Part shown: one piece after another, positions 44,630 to 56,379 of the stretch | Numbering within the stretch: position 1 is the first letter of the stretch | Layout of the letters: each line of letters opens with the position of its first letter | Source of the DNA: Lepas anatifera | Lineage: Eukaryota; Arthropoda; Thecostraca; Lepadidae | Assembly (NCBI GenBank): GCA_034440635.1 | Contig: JAOTON010001032.1 | Location: forward strand, 1,004,001 to 1,068,000 | Direction: 5' to 3' | DNA length: 64,000 nt | Program-made: the position numbers and the translations under genes | The notes under the pieces: model-generated | What the model saw: the letters and a program-made list of their open reading frames with translations, nothing else | Databases searched by the model: none | What the model was told of the DNA's origin: nothing

Positions 44630-45170
44630 CCAGTGGCGGAAGCAGTGCCAGTTTGGGGCGAACAACCCGAGCAGAGTCTCATTGGTTGGGGGCTGGAGGA
44701 AGGGGGAGGGGGCGGCCAGGCAGAGGGCCTCTACCAACCGCAGGTGGAGGGGGTGGCGCTGTAGAGGGGTTGGACCGCCGGAGTCCACAATGCCAGAGGT
44801 GGCTTCTTAGGCGGTGTTGGGGGGGGGCTAGAACGCAGGGGTATGTACACGGGGAGGGCAAGGAGACGCGTGGCCCTCCATTGGAACAACTCGGTGCCTC
44901 CTGGAATGTCGCTGCCGCCTCCTCCCAGGGTGCAGGGTTTGGTGCCCCTCTGGCTGGTCACACCATAGAACAAGCTCCCCGTGACCCAAGTGTCCCCTCC
45001 AGTACCCCAAATTCTACCGCCCCGTGCCAGTACCCCAAATACCCCAAATTCTACCGTCAGGTCGTATTGTAGCACAAATTTTCACTGCGCTACTTTTTTT
45101 CTTTTCGCTTTTCGACTTTCTTTGCCCGCCGCCCCCCCCACCGACGGGCTAGATCCGCCACTTGTGTCCC
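44630..45170 (+). mobile_element. Composite of GGATCC-end transposon fragments
   Basis: Starts near CAGTGGCGGAAGCAG (44633) and ends near GATCCGCCACTTG (about 45160). Internal blocks include repeated TACCCCAAATTCTACC. Boundaries are not proven. Confidence 0.4.
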
Positions 45171-45636
45171 CTCCCAGTGAAAATTCTGGAACCGCGTATG
45201 GCCCTTTGTATCCAGTGCAAAAAAGTATTAAATAAGGAAATGCAAAAAGTATCTGATCGATGTTGCTCGCTTTTCTGTTGGAGGATGCTCCTGAACTCGG
45301 GGACAAGCTGATCCTATATCGCTGTTTGCTGAATACAAATTCTAAGATAGTTGAACGGGCCCGGAGCGAGTCTAAGTCTACAGGGGAGGCTTTCCCCTTC
45401 TGACCCCCGGATTTTCTCCGATGTTTTCCGATTTTCTTTAAAAACCATCTTATTTGCGGCTTTTGGCCCCCATTGATCCCCCAAACCATTGACCTTGATC
45501 CGGCGTTACTGGACTTGGTTTCTATGCTATGACTCCCTCGACGAATTTCTGTCCATGTCGGTCTCAAGCTTCAGCTCGTTTCACCGCGATTTATCATTCA
45601 GTAGGTACAGTCAGGCTGGAGATCCTGGGGGAGGAC

Positions 45637-45820
45637 CAGGGGCGTAGCCAGGATTTCGCTCAGGAGGGGGCGGCGCCCCGAAAAGGGCCCCTGCGACAGC
45701 GCCAAAAGGGCCCTGATGGGTAAAAAGTGCCTTACTTGTTACAGAATCGTGTCCTCAGGAGGACCCTCTGGGGGTGAGGGGGCAGCTGTCCCTGCCGCCC
45801 CCCCCTTGGCTACGCCCCTG
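45637..45820 (+). mobile_element. hAT-type MITE, copy of the 1-278 family
   Basis: Termini CAGGGGCGTAGCCAGG and TTGGCTACGCCCCTG, flanks GGGAGGAC (45629-45636) and GGGACGAC (45821-45828). Shorter inside than the copy at 1-278. Confidence 0.83.
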
Positions 45821-46089
45821 GGGACGACCCCTAGTTTTTGGGTCTCCCATAGGATTTGTATAGGGCTTGTATTGCCGTGCCAGTCCTAACTCACCCAGAA
45901 TCGGGACATATTTTAAGGAAGTGGGACTGGTGGGCATGCGGCTGAAAAGGGCACGAATTCCCACCGAAGGGGCACTCCTAGAGCATCAAATGACTGGTGA
46001 CTGGTGGGCACTGGGCCGTTGCGGGCCATTCACTGGTGGACATAACATGGGGGACTAGTGGGCAAAATGCCCACCACTTTGTAGCTTAG

Positions 46090-47105
46090 CCCGCGCCCCA
46101 CCGGGGGTCCGGCGCCACCTTCGCCCCACCGGGGCCATCGATGCCCCCTCTAACTCCGAAAATATGGGGGATAGCGCAAATCTGCAAAGTGCATTAGAAA
46201 GCTCGCGTGAATTCAGTAAGAAATTACTTCGCATGTTTAAGCGCTCAGGTCAATGGTTCGACCTCCAGAGGTCAATAAAGGTCACGATGGGCTATTTTCA
46301 CTCAAATATGCAATGCTTAACAAAACTGGGCATAACTCCTATACCATTAGAGCCATTGAGGTCTGGTTAAGTACATTTGATACGAAAATGCCAGACCTTT
46401 TTCCGTTATGTGGAACGTAAAGACCTCCCGCCAGTGGTTTGACCTCCAGAGGTCATCTCGTGACCTAATATGACATGAGGTCACGAAATTTCAGAAAATG
46501 ACCTTGACGTATATCAAATGAAAGCCAGTGACGAGACAAACACGATGGTTGTTGTTTCAGCGCTCTAGCTTCATTAGGTCAAAAGTTATTGTCAAAATAC
46601 TGTTTTTGACCCCTGGTGACCTTGGATGACCTTGAAAAAGTCAAAGAGGCAAATATAACACCTGGGATCTGTGAAAGTGTGTCCAAAAAGGCTGTTATGA
46701 GCAGTCTGAGTATTTGCAATCATTTTTGTGGCTTTTAGATCATGAGACAGCTTTTCCCCATGCTTTTCCAATGGGAAAGGTCGCCTTGTGACCTTACACG
46801 AAATTGAAAAATTCCGGATATACACGTTGTAGACCCTTGAAGGGTCATGAAGTGTAGCAAGTTGCAAATCGATCGACTAAGAAATGTAGCTCTTATAGAG
46901 CTTCAAAGTTGAAGTGAGGTGACCTTGGTTGACCTCGCCTGGTGACCTGACCTTGGGTGACCCGGGATAAAAAATTTTCAGGGATGGTGGAAAAATAATG
47001 AGGTGAGAGATAGAGCCCTCAACCGCGGTGCTGCGTCTCGTCGTTTTTCTGCTATCTCGAAAAAACCTTAGGGGTGGCCATCGATGCCCCTCCCCCGTGC
47101 AAGGG
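46090..47105 (+). mobile_element. Uninterrupted TTAA element, 1016 bp
   Basis: Between TTAG (46086-46089, a mutated TTAA) and TTAA (47106-47109). It is the sister of 26484-28218 without its nested insertions. Palindromic CATCGATG occurs near both ends and AGGTCA/TGACCT motifs are frequent. No ORF. Confidence 0.82.
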
Positions 47106-47562
47106 TTAAAGGGAATGTGGCACCTTTATAATGTGATTTTAACTGAGATAGCCAAGTTGTAACGCATGCCGGAAAACCCGGTACTCTACATATAATTTGT
47201 CTTGAAACTCAAAATTTTCGTAGAGAGAAGTTAAAAACTGCATGAAAAGTACCCCACATGTACCCTAAGCAGCAGGCCACAGTTGTCAGCTGTTGGTGTG
47301 ACGCCATATGCTGACGGCACGGTGAGTAGGTATCAACCAATCGAAGCCCTTGAAGCCTATTGAATATGGAAGTGGTTGTCAGATCATGACATCATCCACA
47401 GGCAGATATTTATATACCTAGAGAAACATTTTTAAAATCGAAATATTGAGCTTATTGTACATTTTTCAGAGAAACCATAGACGCTCCCATGATTTTCGAC
47501 TAAGAGTACCCCTAATCACGCAAAATTCCAGGATTCGACCAAGGTGCCTCATTTCCCTTTAA
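47106..47562 (+). mobile_element. TTAA MITE with AGGGAATGTGGCACC ends
   Basis: Begins TTAAAGGGAATGTGGCACC and ends in CCCTTTAA. It directly abuts the preceding element, sharing a TTAA. It has the CAACCAATCGAAGCCCTTGA block in common with 35961-36204 and 14620-15014. Confidence 0.78.
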
Positions 47563-48322
47563 GATATTCCCCGCCCAGAACCCCTCCTTGGTCGAGGAGA
47601 GATCTCCAGCCCTGGTTACAGTCTCAAAGGAAGTGAAGGTGGATATGTTTATGATTAGATAATTTAAGTAGTCATGATATTCCCGCTCAAAAACGATGTC
47701 GAATTGTAGCTGTCTACCCGAACCCCTCCGTTACCTTTTTTTGAAATTTCTGATATGTTCCCCAAGATTCTGTTGCTCCGTTCCATCGGCTCCAGTAGAC
47801 ATGAATGCTTTGACGACTGATTTCTTATTTGAAATAGTTGAAACATCTTAATATGGTCGTGTACGCCATGAATATGTATGCGAGATCCTTGTGTCGAATT
47901 TGATGTAGCTCGTTTCTGCGCAACTGAAAAAAATCATTCGAAATCAACTGAACTCATCGTTGTTTACAATACCACGTTTTTAGTTTCATTCCCAGAACAA
48001 AATCGTTTAAATTTTCCTTGTGGATTATGTTTCACTTTATTTTCTCCCTTCTTTATATCTTATCGCTTTATTTTTTCAGTGTTCCCATTTCTCTACACGT
48101 GAACTTTGTTGGCACAAGCAGGTTCTTTAGCAAGTGAATATTGTGTTTGACTGACGAAATGTTTCGGCAGTGCGGGATTTTGATGTGACAGCAAGAATAA
48201 GCGGCACTGGGAAGTATAAGACCAGCAGAGAGCAGGTCGTTATCAAGAAAAAAACACAGAATTGTCTTTGCCTTATGCGAGGCGGACTTTGAGGCCACTA
48301 ACTTAGCTCTGACGTCAGAATC

Positions 48323-50918
48323 ATGAGGAGGAGCGCGACCAGCAGCTTCGTTCTCTCAGTGAGCGCAGGTGAGCTCAAATTGTACGCCACTTTGCTGGTT
48401 TTGGGTAAGAAAATGCTCAGAGTTCGGATGTATTTATATATTTTCTCAATAACGTTGATTGAAGTCGTTATTGACGACAACGTTTTCTTAATTGGTGTTT
48501 ATCGATTATCGTAATTGAGGTCCGTTATCGAAGACCCTGATAACCCAGTCTGCAAAGTATGGCACTTTTGACGAGATCTCGTGGTGCGGACACCCTTCAG
48601 GTGGTGCGAACTTTGGAGCAAACAAATGCCCACTTTTGCCGTCTGGTGCGAGGGAGCTCAAATCAAACACCCACAGGGTTCTGAGAAGGGAGAAACTGGT
48701 AAAAACATCGAAATTTCTGTGTTAGTGAAATTTCTCACCAGTGCTTGGTGGGAATTTTAGGCTGCTGGTGGTGCGAAAAATCTACAAGGCTGGTGGGGAC
48801 TCGTCGGGTCTGCTGCCATACTTTGCAGACTGGCTGATAACTGTAACTTGTTTTGATAGTTTTGTTGTCATTCCTACTTTTCATAGTGCATCGAACCTGA
48901 CATTGTTCGAAAACGCATATTGGACGAGCATAGGCGTAGGAACGTCCAGAATTTTGGGGGGGCCAGCGGGCATTTTGAAGTCATTTCTTTCCAGTCAACG
49001 CCATAGGGTTAATGGTTAAGAATCATAAATATTGGGGGGCCATGGCCCCCTGGCCCATCCCGTTCCTACGCCTATGTGGACGAGAATTTGACGCGCTTCA
49101 AGCTGATATTCACCGTGCTGAAGTCGTAACAACTGAAACAGCCGAAATAGCTGAAACAGCTGAAACAGCTTCCGTTTAGCGGACACGCCTTTTATTAGTT
49201 ATTACAAATTAATATTTGTTTCCTAACAGCCCACTAAACAACTTTCACAATCACAAAGTAGTCTCCCCAGGGCGAGTTCAAGCTTAAACTGGAATGAAAC
49301 GAACTCTAACGATTTCAGTGTGAACCTCACAGCTATTTTTTGGCCGCTTTTTCAGCGTTGCTGCTCGTCTGTGCGGCTCCCGCGCACGGTCTTCGTTGTG
49401 TCTCCTGTACGCTGAACGATAGAAGCGACTGTGCAAACGGCACGCTCGCCGCTCAGAACGAACAGCTGGTGGTCACGTGCCAAGAGTCCAAGCCTTACTG
49501 CCAGGTAAGCAGGTTTGGATCCAGACCAATGGTTTGGGAGGGCGCACAACGGGGCACAACATCATGAAACATCTTTGTTGAATAAAATTGGGAAACATCT
49601 GGAGGCTTGGGTGCCGTTTCCTGGTTTGCCTCCCCCTCGCAGATCCGCCAGTGCGGGTACGTACGTGGTGAGGGAATGTTCACGACTGATCGCTCTACTT
49701 TGCCCGCTCCATCGCTCTCGCTCTCTGGCGTCTTGTGCGTGATTTTTTCAGAATTATGTGAGGATTGAAGAAATATAGACTCACTATTCTTCTTGAAACA
49801 AAGAGTATCGTGATATGTGCTACGATACATTTTCTCAACTTCCGAAGCTATCGGGTTTATGAAAACTATGTTTTATGCCTAGTTGTTTTCCTATCATGAC
49901 TGAGCAGTGACCCTACTGTGACTTGGTAAAGTTTTGTTTTTTGTTAGCATAAGGGTTCTTGTAGTCTTTAGAATCGTGGTGGGGGATCCTGGCTGCCTTT
50001 CCTTTCGGGTGACAGACATTTCTAGAAAAGTCCAGATTGTCCTAGATTTTCGTATAATATTACACGGCAAATTACCTCAAATACACCTCCCCCAATATTG
50101 TGGACTAGGGTCTGGATTTTTATATATTGGATGCCTGGGCACCTCCAATGAAACGTCAAAAATATGTAAGATGCCTTTTAGAATTGGGTGTTCCTCGTTT
50201 TAAGGACTTTTGATTATTTGCAGGTGGTACGACATGGCGGCGATAAGGCTGAAACCCACCTTTTATTGTGGTATCCCTTTTAATATTGTGGTTATTGAAA
50301 TTATTTCCAATTTAGGTGCCGTCAATCATTCTAAAAAAATCAGGGCCCGGTTCTTGACTTTTCTGTGGAAAAAGGGCGCAAGAGAACTAAGTGGGCCAAT
50401 CGCAAAATATATTGGCATGTTCCAGAACATCTAGTTCTCCATCATTCCATTCTGATTTTATTTCACTTGTTCAGTTCGATAAACAACCACCTTGGGTATC
50501 CAGCTATAGCTAATGTCAACAAATCATAAAACATAAAATTCCTGGTTGACATGACCACTGCCTTTGACGCCAGGTGACGCAGCAGGAGAGTCTGCTACCT
50601 GATGGCAGCACCGTCCTACTGGAAATAGTGCGCAGCTGCGCCGCCGAGCAGGAGTTCCGGTGCGTCAACCGGACCGGCGTGCCCCTGCGGCAGTGCTACA
50701 GCACCTGCTTCCACGATCTCTGCAACGTGTACAATGACGGAGCGGAGCGAGTGCGGAACCCTGACCAACACCGTGACACGCGCGAGGACGGAGGAGCGCT
50801 GGCCTGGTACTGGTGGCTGGTGATAGCGCTGGCGGCTGTGGCTCTGGTTGTGGCCGCCGTTGTGGCTGTGATTCGGTTGAAACGGCAACACTCACATCTA
50901 CCGGTGTACCAAGGGTAA
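48323..50918 (+). CDS. Ly6/uPAR-type three-finger protein with a single transmembrane helix, 3 exons
   Basis: Exons 48323-48368, 49356-49504 and 50574-50918 join in phases 1 and 0 to give 179 residues. Exon 1 supplies the Met and, fused to exon 2, makes a signal peptide (about residues 1-27, core SAALLLVCAAPA). The mature part has ten cysteines (30, 33, 41, 57, 64, 87, 95, 106, 110, 115) ending in DLCN, the pattern of a Ly6/uPAR domain. Two N-glycosylation sequons are at Asn43 and Asn97. A hydrophobic helix (about 143-165) is followed by a basic stop-transfer RLKR and a 10-residue tail. So it is predicted as a type I surface protein rather than GPI-anchored. Family members modulate receptors and channels or cell junctions; the specific role is unknown. 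Exon 1 is assigned by phase and signal-peptide quality, so it is the least certain part. Confidence 0.85.
48545..48833 (+). mobile_element. hAT-type MITE, 289 bp, best copy of its family
   Basis: Perfect 20-bp terminal inverted repeats (CCAGTCTGCAAAGTATGGCA) and perfect 8-bp flanks CTGATAAC (48537-48544, 48834-48841), which fit the hAT target pattern nTnnnnAn. In intron 1 of the Ly6 gene. Sisters at 26668-27006 and 27416-27778. Confidence 0.93.
48929..49076 (+). mobile_element. hAT-type MITE, 148 bp
   Basis: Perfect 16-bp termini CATAGGCGTAGGAACG and perfect flanks TGGACGAG (48921-48928, 49077-49084). In intron 1 of the Ly6 gene. Confidence 0.93.
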
Positions 50919-50964
50919 TCGACCGGTAATCGAAGGGACCGGTTGGGGGAGGGGGCATAGGGAA

Positions 50965-51125
50965 CCAGGGGCGCGTCCAGAAATTCATTTCGGGAGCTAG
51001 GGGATCGACTGATCGAGCCTCACCCACCAGCACCTCGGGCAGTCCGTCGCTTATGTATTAACTATAGAAGCTCGGATATTTCGAGGGGGCTTGAACCCCT
51101 AGCCCCCCTTAGATACGCCACCGCG
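50965..51125 (+). mobile_element. Transposon fragment in the Ly6 3-prime region
   Basis: Starts near CCAGGGGCGCGTCCAG and ends near AGATACGCCACCGC, with the internal TTGAACCCCTAGCCCCC block shared with 14534-15077. It lies within 210 bp of the Ly6 stop codon and may be part of the transcript. Confidence 0.5.
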
Positions 51126-51965
51126 GGTAACGCATGTGTCGGTTAAAGCACTCGGGGACCTTGATCTGTAGCGTGTGTATCATTTGTTCTCCCAAAAGAT
51201 GGTAAAATTGAGAGGCTGTGTCGCTAGTAGTGTGTAGAATTTAGAGACGTGTTACTCACCACCTTTAATATGTCCTATTCATGATTAACCATTGAATGCT
51301 ATACATGGAAGAACCGAATGATGTCCTGGGAGATGTACCCGTATTATTGGCTGGGGTTTAGGACCATGCACTTTGCGTTCATATGTGGGAAACTTTCTTC
51401 TGCAAAATCTCCCACGGCTTACGAAGTCAATGTTGTACGAGGTATAAACAGTGGTTTTACGTGTCATACTTCTCATGCATGTTAAGATGGTACATTGTGG
51501 CACTTTGGAGAATGATGGAGATCGGGCAGCGCTACATGAAAATGGGCACTAGAAAATCATTGAAAAAAATGTGGGCTGAGGTTTTACAGACGCTCAAGAC
51601 TCGCTTAGAGTCGTAAATAGCAATGCTTTTGACATTTCAGAAAATCTCCGAAAGATTGAAGAAATCGACCCCATCTGATAGAGTCGTTTGAAGGTTTATT
51701 ATGGTGGTTTAGACGGTCCATGCCCATTTTCCGTTTCTGTCTATTTTCCATTGTGTATGTTTTTGGTCAGAAAATGGCGTCATCTTGCTGTTAAGTCGTG
51801 AGTAGGCGTGGACGAAAATGGCAACAGCGCCGCCAAGGAAATAGCGAATGCTCAGTTTCAGTGTTTTAAACACTTCTGTTCACGGACGAATGTGCTGAAG
51901 TTTGTGACGTGACGTGTTTGAGCAGAAGTTTGGTTTTTTATTATTGTCCTTTTTTCATGCTCACT

Positions 51966-52042
51966 ATGCTGGACAAGACTGGCCAGGGGAACCAGGAGGA
52001 CAGGTTTTGTTATCAGTGTTGGAAGCAACGGAGCCGAGTCGG
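51966..52042 (+). CDS. Candidate first coding exon, unknown gene
   Basis: An ATG opens 25 codons plus two bases to a good donor (CGG then GTGAGAAA). The peptide is polar and ends with a CYQCW motif. I could not find a matching downstream exon in phase 2, so this may be chance. Confidence 0.2.
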
Positions 52043-53059
52043 GTGAGAAAATTTTGCACGTTGCGCGGAAGTTTTTTACTTTGCGCGTGATTGTTTGATT
52101 AACAAGACATTGATTTAGGGAAGGGTACTAAAGATTGCAGAGCAAGAGTATCCTTGTCATTCTTGTGTCAGTTTTTTTATAAATTGAGCGCCTGGTGTTC
52201 GCTACATATTTCCTATGTTGTTATCAACTGCTATGGATGGATTGTTCAGTCCAAATTTATCACCAGTTTGCAACGGGAAGGTGAAGTAAATGAAGGCTTC
52301 TTGAAATTATATTCGTGGCTTCCTGAGCGGATGATATTTGATATTTTCTTGGCAGATGAGGTTGTTGCTGGTTGTAGGACACGGCTGGAATATTTTTAAG
52401 GTTCCATTGTTCCTTTGAAAGCTGGTTGAGGTAGAGAGCCGAAAGTGAGAAGTGAAATAACGAGGAGAAGGCTCGAGGGATGGTTAGAACTGGGGAAAGT
52501 AGCCTCTCGAAGTTTTGGAACTGTGTGGACTTGAAACCGTGTACTTACACTCTTGTTTTTTCGGCTAGTTCAGGCAAGTAATGGCTCATTAACTCATCAT
52601 TCTCTTACGGAACATTTTCGTGGTTGCATCCTACTTGAGGATGGAAATCATTAACATACCTGTTCTTCTGCCGCTGCTTCGCCCTCGAGGAGTGACACAC
52701 CGTTATGGCTAAGCAGCTAATGAAGCCGAAATTAACCGACATACAGAACATCTCCGCCTATCATTGGCACTTAACAAGAGTGTAAGTGCAGTGAGTTAAG
52801 TGTAAACGGAGATTTAGTTGCCACGACAACGTGGGTATCTCTGAGAAAGCAAATAAATAAATAAATAAAATTGACGTCTCCTTCCTCGAAGGTCATAATC
52901 TTATAACTCAGCTTTGGCGTTGTCTAAATTGAAATCGTTTGAAAAGCTGATGATGTCGCCTCTAAAGTGTAAATATCCCCCGTTAGTGCGCGCTTGAAAG
53001 CGAGCCAAGTATTCAGGAACGAATGCCCTGCTGCGGGAAGCTGTGCTCGATGTATTCTG

Positions 53060-53205
53060 TAGCCCTGTTTTTTTTATTCTGTTATGTTGTATCCACTGAC
53101 ATTGATATTTGACACGACTGTTTTGTCACCATGACTTCATCTGTCATTGGGATGGTTCATGCCCGTTGATGATTGGACAATAAACTAAAACTAAACTAAA
53201 CCCGT
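53060..53205 (+). mobile_element. Possible non-LTR element 3-prime tail
   Basis: Ends in AATAAACTAAAACTAAACTAAAC, a short A-rich repeat tail after a T-rich segment. Weak evidence for a LINE or SINE end. Confidence 0.3.
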
Positions 53206-55424
53206 ACTTGCTTCGTAACAGTGATAGTCTCGGTCCCACTTACACTTATAGTGAAATGTGTGTATGTAAAGGTACACATGTACCTTTTTCCTGTACATAT
53301 TCTGCAATCGTGATTGCGAAAACACTGGTCACCCGGAACTGTGTGCGTTTTGTCGTGATTAATACGGTGTGGCTTGTCAGGTTATTGTTGAGTTAGGGCT
53401 CTTAAGCAAAGAACGTCGGTGTTTGTTTTGTGTGTTTGTGACCTGAAAATAGCTTTGAGTAAGGGGCAATGCTTTACCACTCCTGTACCTTTTATATCGG
53501 ATGGAAGTGCCCACTCATTCAAAAGCATCCTAGAATGCTTTTGTCTATGTGCTTTAGCCTGTGACTGCCCTTATGCTGTGTCGTGTTTTGTGCGGAACTG
53601 CATCATTGCAATTGTAGAACTACATCATCGCAATTGTAAGAAAATATTCGTAGCCAGCTGTTTCGGATGATCCCTTCTATGCGAGAACCCAGCTCAAGTG
53701 TAGGGCATTGCGCCCTAAAACTGGCTAAGTGTGATTGTTGTGCTCGATGTTTCTATGGCAACCAAATCGCTTGTAGAGCACTGTGGAAAGACTTCGGCCT
53801 CCCATGAAGAGAGGAGTCCAATATTCGGTGGGTTGTTCGAGTTTACTGGCTATGGGTCGCAAACCGCTAGATAAAAAATACACCCGAGGCGACAGTCGAC
53901 CTGCCTACGGCTTGATAGTTCTGGTAAAAGTTGGACAAGCTTATTTTTAGATCAAGAGATTGATATGGCCATACTCCTGATAGGTTTTGGGGTGTTCATA
54001 CTCCTCATACATTTTTCTAACAGTATTTTAACCCCATGCATTGTATTACGGAGGAAAATTGAGGAAGAACTAAAGGCCTTTTCACACCTAATATTTCTTT
54101 CACATCCGTGAATATTTCTGCCGGCCAAAACTGCATAAAACGTGGGTGTGGTGTCCATAAGCGTCGCCACCGGCAAAAAAGTGAGGAGGCCAGCCAAACT
54201 TCAACCTGACGATGATAACACACTTTTCACGTTAGGGCCAAAAACTGTTATTTGAGCTCCTCGTTGCCTTCCGCAGTGACTGGTTATAAAAATGTCCCCA
54301 TTCCTTCCTTTTTGACCTATATCGGGAAATTTTTTGGCCAAAAAGTGGGAGGCAGGCCCCTTTGCGACTCTTATGTTGGTGTTTACCGATAGAATTATTG
54401 GCAGAAAGACGTTGATGGACCTTTAGATATGACAGAGAAAATTAACCTTGTGGTAAAAGTGTTGTGTCGCTACGGCTTTGTACGCACGTGATAACGGCTT
54501 TTATAGACATCGTGATAAAGGTACCGTGTCGTCACCGCATTCAGAATCTGCTGATATTTGTTGTTGGCGTGGCGTGCTTACACAGCTGAGCCCGACAGAA
54601 ATGTCAGCAGATTGTGCCAGATGTGAATGGGCCATTATTATAGAACTGACAACGCCATATCTGCAGTGTAGTCAAACCGCTTATGCACAGACCTCGGAGG
54701 TGTTGTATCCTGGAGGTGCTGGCTTTGACATTCATCCATGCTTTTATCTCATTATTCTCATGCTATAAGGGGATGGGATCTTTAGATTAATGGAACACTT
54801 GCGCGTGAACAATTGTATTTTTTCTGCTACGATAAATGGTGCTGGACTTACACGAGCGACATAGGTTTTGGACGCCATATAATGCAGATACATACTTGTG
54901 TAGAGGATTTGGTGAAAATATATTCTCGAGTGTCTCGTCTGCGTCGTCGTTTGTAAAGCACGCTGAAAAATTCGATTTTGTAGTGCTTAAAATAGGGGTG
55001 CGGTGGATTACTTAGAGTCACGTGATGCCCGACTCTGAAGCAATGCTAATAACCATCAAATAAATAAATTATATCATATTTGTTTTATTCCTCGTGCTCA
55101 CCTGTCATACGCGATAAAACGATGGATATGGATGGATGCCACAAACATTTCATGCATGCTTATCAAAAATTTCTCCCGACAGAGAAGTGGTGAAGTCGTG
55201 TTTTAATATGTCCACCCTTCAAAAATATATCATTATCACATTTCTGATCACTCGTTGTGTGCAGACAATATATGTCAAAGCCTGCATACGAAGCCTGCCA
55301 AAAACGTGGCAGAAAGCAGTTTCTGCCTTTCTTCCTTTCCGGGCACACCCAGGGATTCCTGAACGTTGAAGATCTGGTAACACCAGTGATAAGGCGTCAA
55401 CATAAGCGGGTCCAGGAGCAAGTG

Positions 55425-55645
55425 CCGCCCCGGTAGCTCAGTTGGTAGAGCGTTGGGCTCCGGTCCGCTGCTCAGAAACATGCAGTGGCAGTGCATGTCC
55501 AGGCTTGGGATCGGTTCCCCTGAGACGCTCCAGCCCTCAATAGTTTACCCGACGTACAGGTTGGCTGGCAACTGACTGGTGAGAGGGTGACCTGAGCGGG
55601 GCGGTCGTCCCTGTGCTTTGTGGGACGTTAAACTTTGGCTTCTAA
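55425..55645 (+). mobile_element. tRNA-derived SINE, plus strand
   Basis: A clean A-box region (CCGGTAGCTCAGTTGGTAGAG) like a tRNA, followed by a degenerate B box (GGATCGGTTCCCC) at too great a distance for a real tRNA, then the SINE-type core GGGACGTTAAAC. Confidence 0.7.
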
Positions 55646-55779
55646 ATTAACCCTTCATTGTGGGAGTTGCTCGTTCGGGTGTTGGGGTCGGGGTCTCCGT
55701 GAAAGTCCTTTGATGACTTTAGTGAGACTCCGACTCCAGCAGTCGAACTGGGAATAACTTGGGCAAAATTTATATAAAA

Positions 55780-56235
55780 AGTAGAGGCAATCCAATCCCC
55801 CGATCGATCATCAGCGCCCCCTGAAACGGTCTCGGCGTCCCCCTGAAATGTCGCTTCCCAGTCCCCGCCCAGGATGCGAGTATTGGCGCCCGCCTGATTG
55901 GTTAATCTGCCCAAAGTGGCGCCCCCTGGTCCGGATGGCGTCCGTCCCCGATGAAGTGCCCCCCCTGATCATATGTTCTGAATTTACCTATGGATATTTT
56001 ATCTAGGCGGATCCAGGAACGCTGGTCGGGGAGCACCTCGCTCGGGGCGCCATCCGGACCAATGGGGCGCCACTTTTTGCCGACAAAACCACTTTTGGCC
56101 ATATCCCATCGCGGGGTGCCCATTTTATCATCCTAAGGGGGGGGCTGAAAAGTGACATTCGCGATTTCCCCCCTCAATTTCGCCCCCAAAAAAGTTGGAT
56201 TGGCCCCCTCCAAAAGCTGCTCCTGGATTCGCTAA
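55780..56235. mobile_element. Fragments of the GGCGGATCCAGG MITE family
   Basis: Contains the body of the 15509/16906 family (GGGGCGCCATCCGGACCA, CCCTGAAATGTCGCTTCCCA) in two orientations, with an end TAGGCGGATCCAGGAACG near 56006. Ends are decayed. A further fragment with a GATCCGCCTGTG end lies at 57290-57380. Confidence 0.55.
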
Positions 56236-56379
56236 TGATCATATGGATACAATTTCACGTATAAGCGGCATTGCCCGGCCCGACCGTTATGGTAGCGAAA
56301 GGCTTATATGTTTGCAAGGGTGGAACATGACTCAACAGGGTTTCACCATGTGATGTTATAGCCTGATCAATTGCATTAA

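Larger units (their letters stand above)
51130..55420. other. Long stretch without a recognised gene
   Basis: I see one candidate exon (51966-52042), single X-box-like motifs (52817-52830 and 53749-53762), a possible LINE tail near 53190 and a repeat at 54241-54360. Other open frames are short and unsupported. Confidence 0.5.

Noticed and set aside
55425..55530. Apparent tRNA gene
   Set aside because: The A-box half is good, but the B box is poor and too far away and the cloverleaf arms do not close. The GGGACGTTAAAC core marks it as a SINE.
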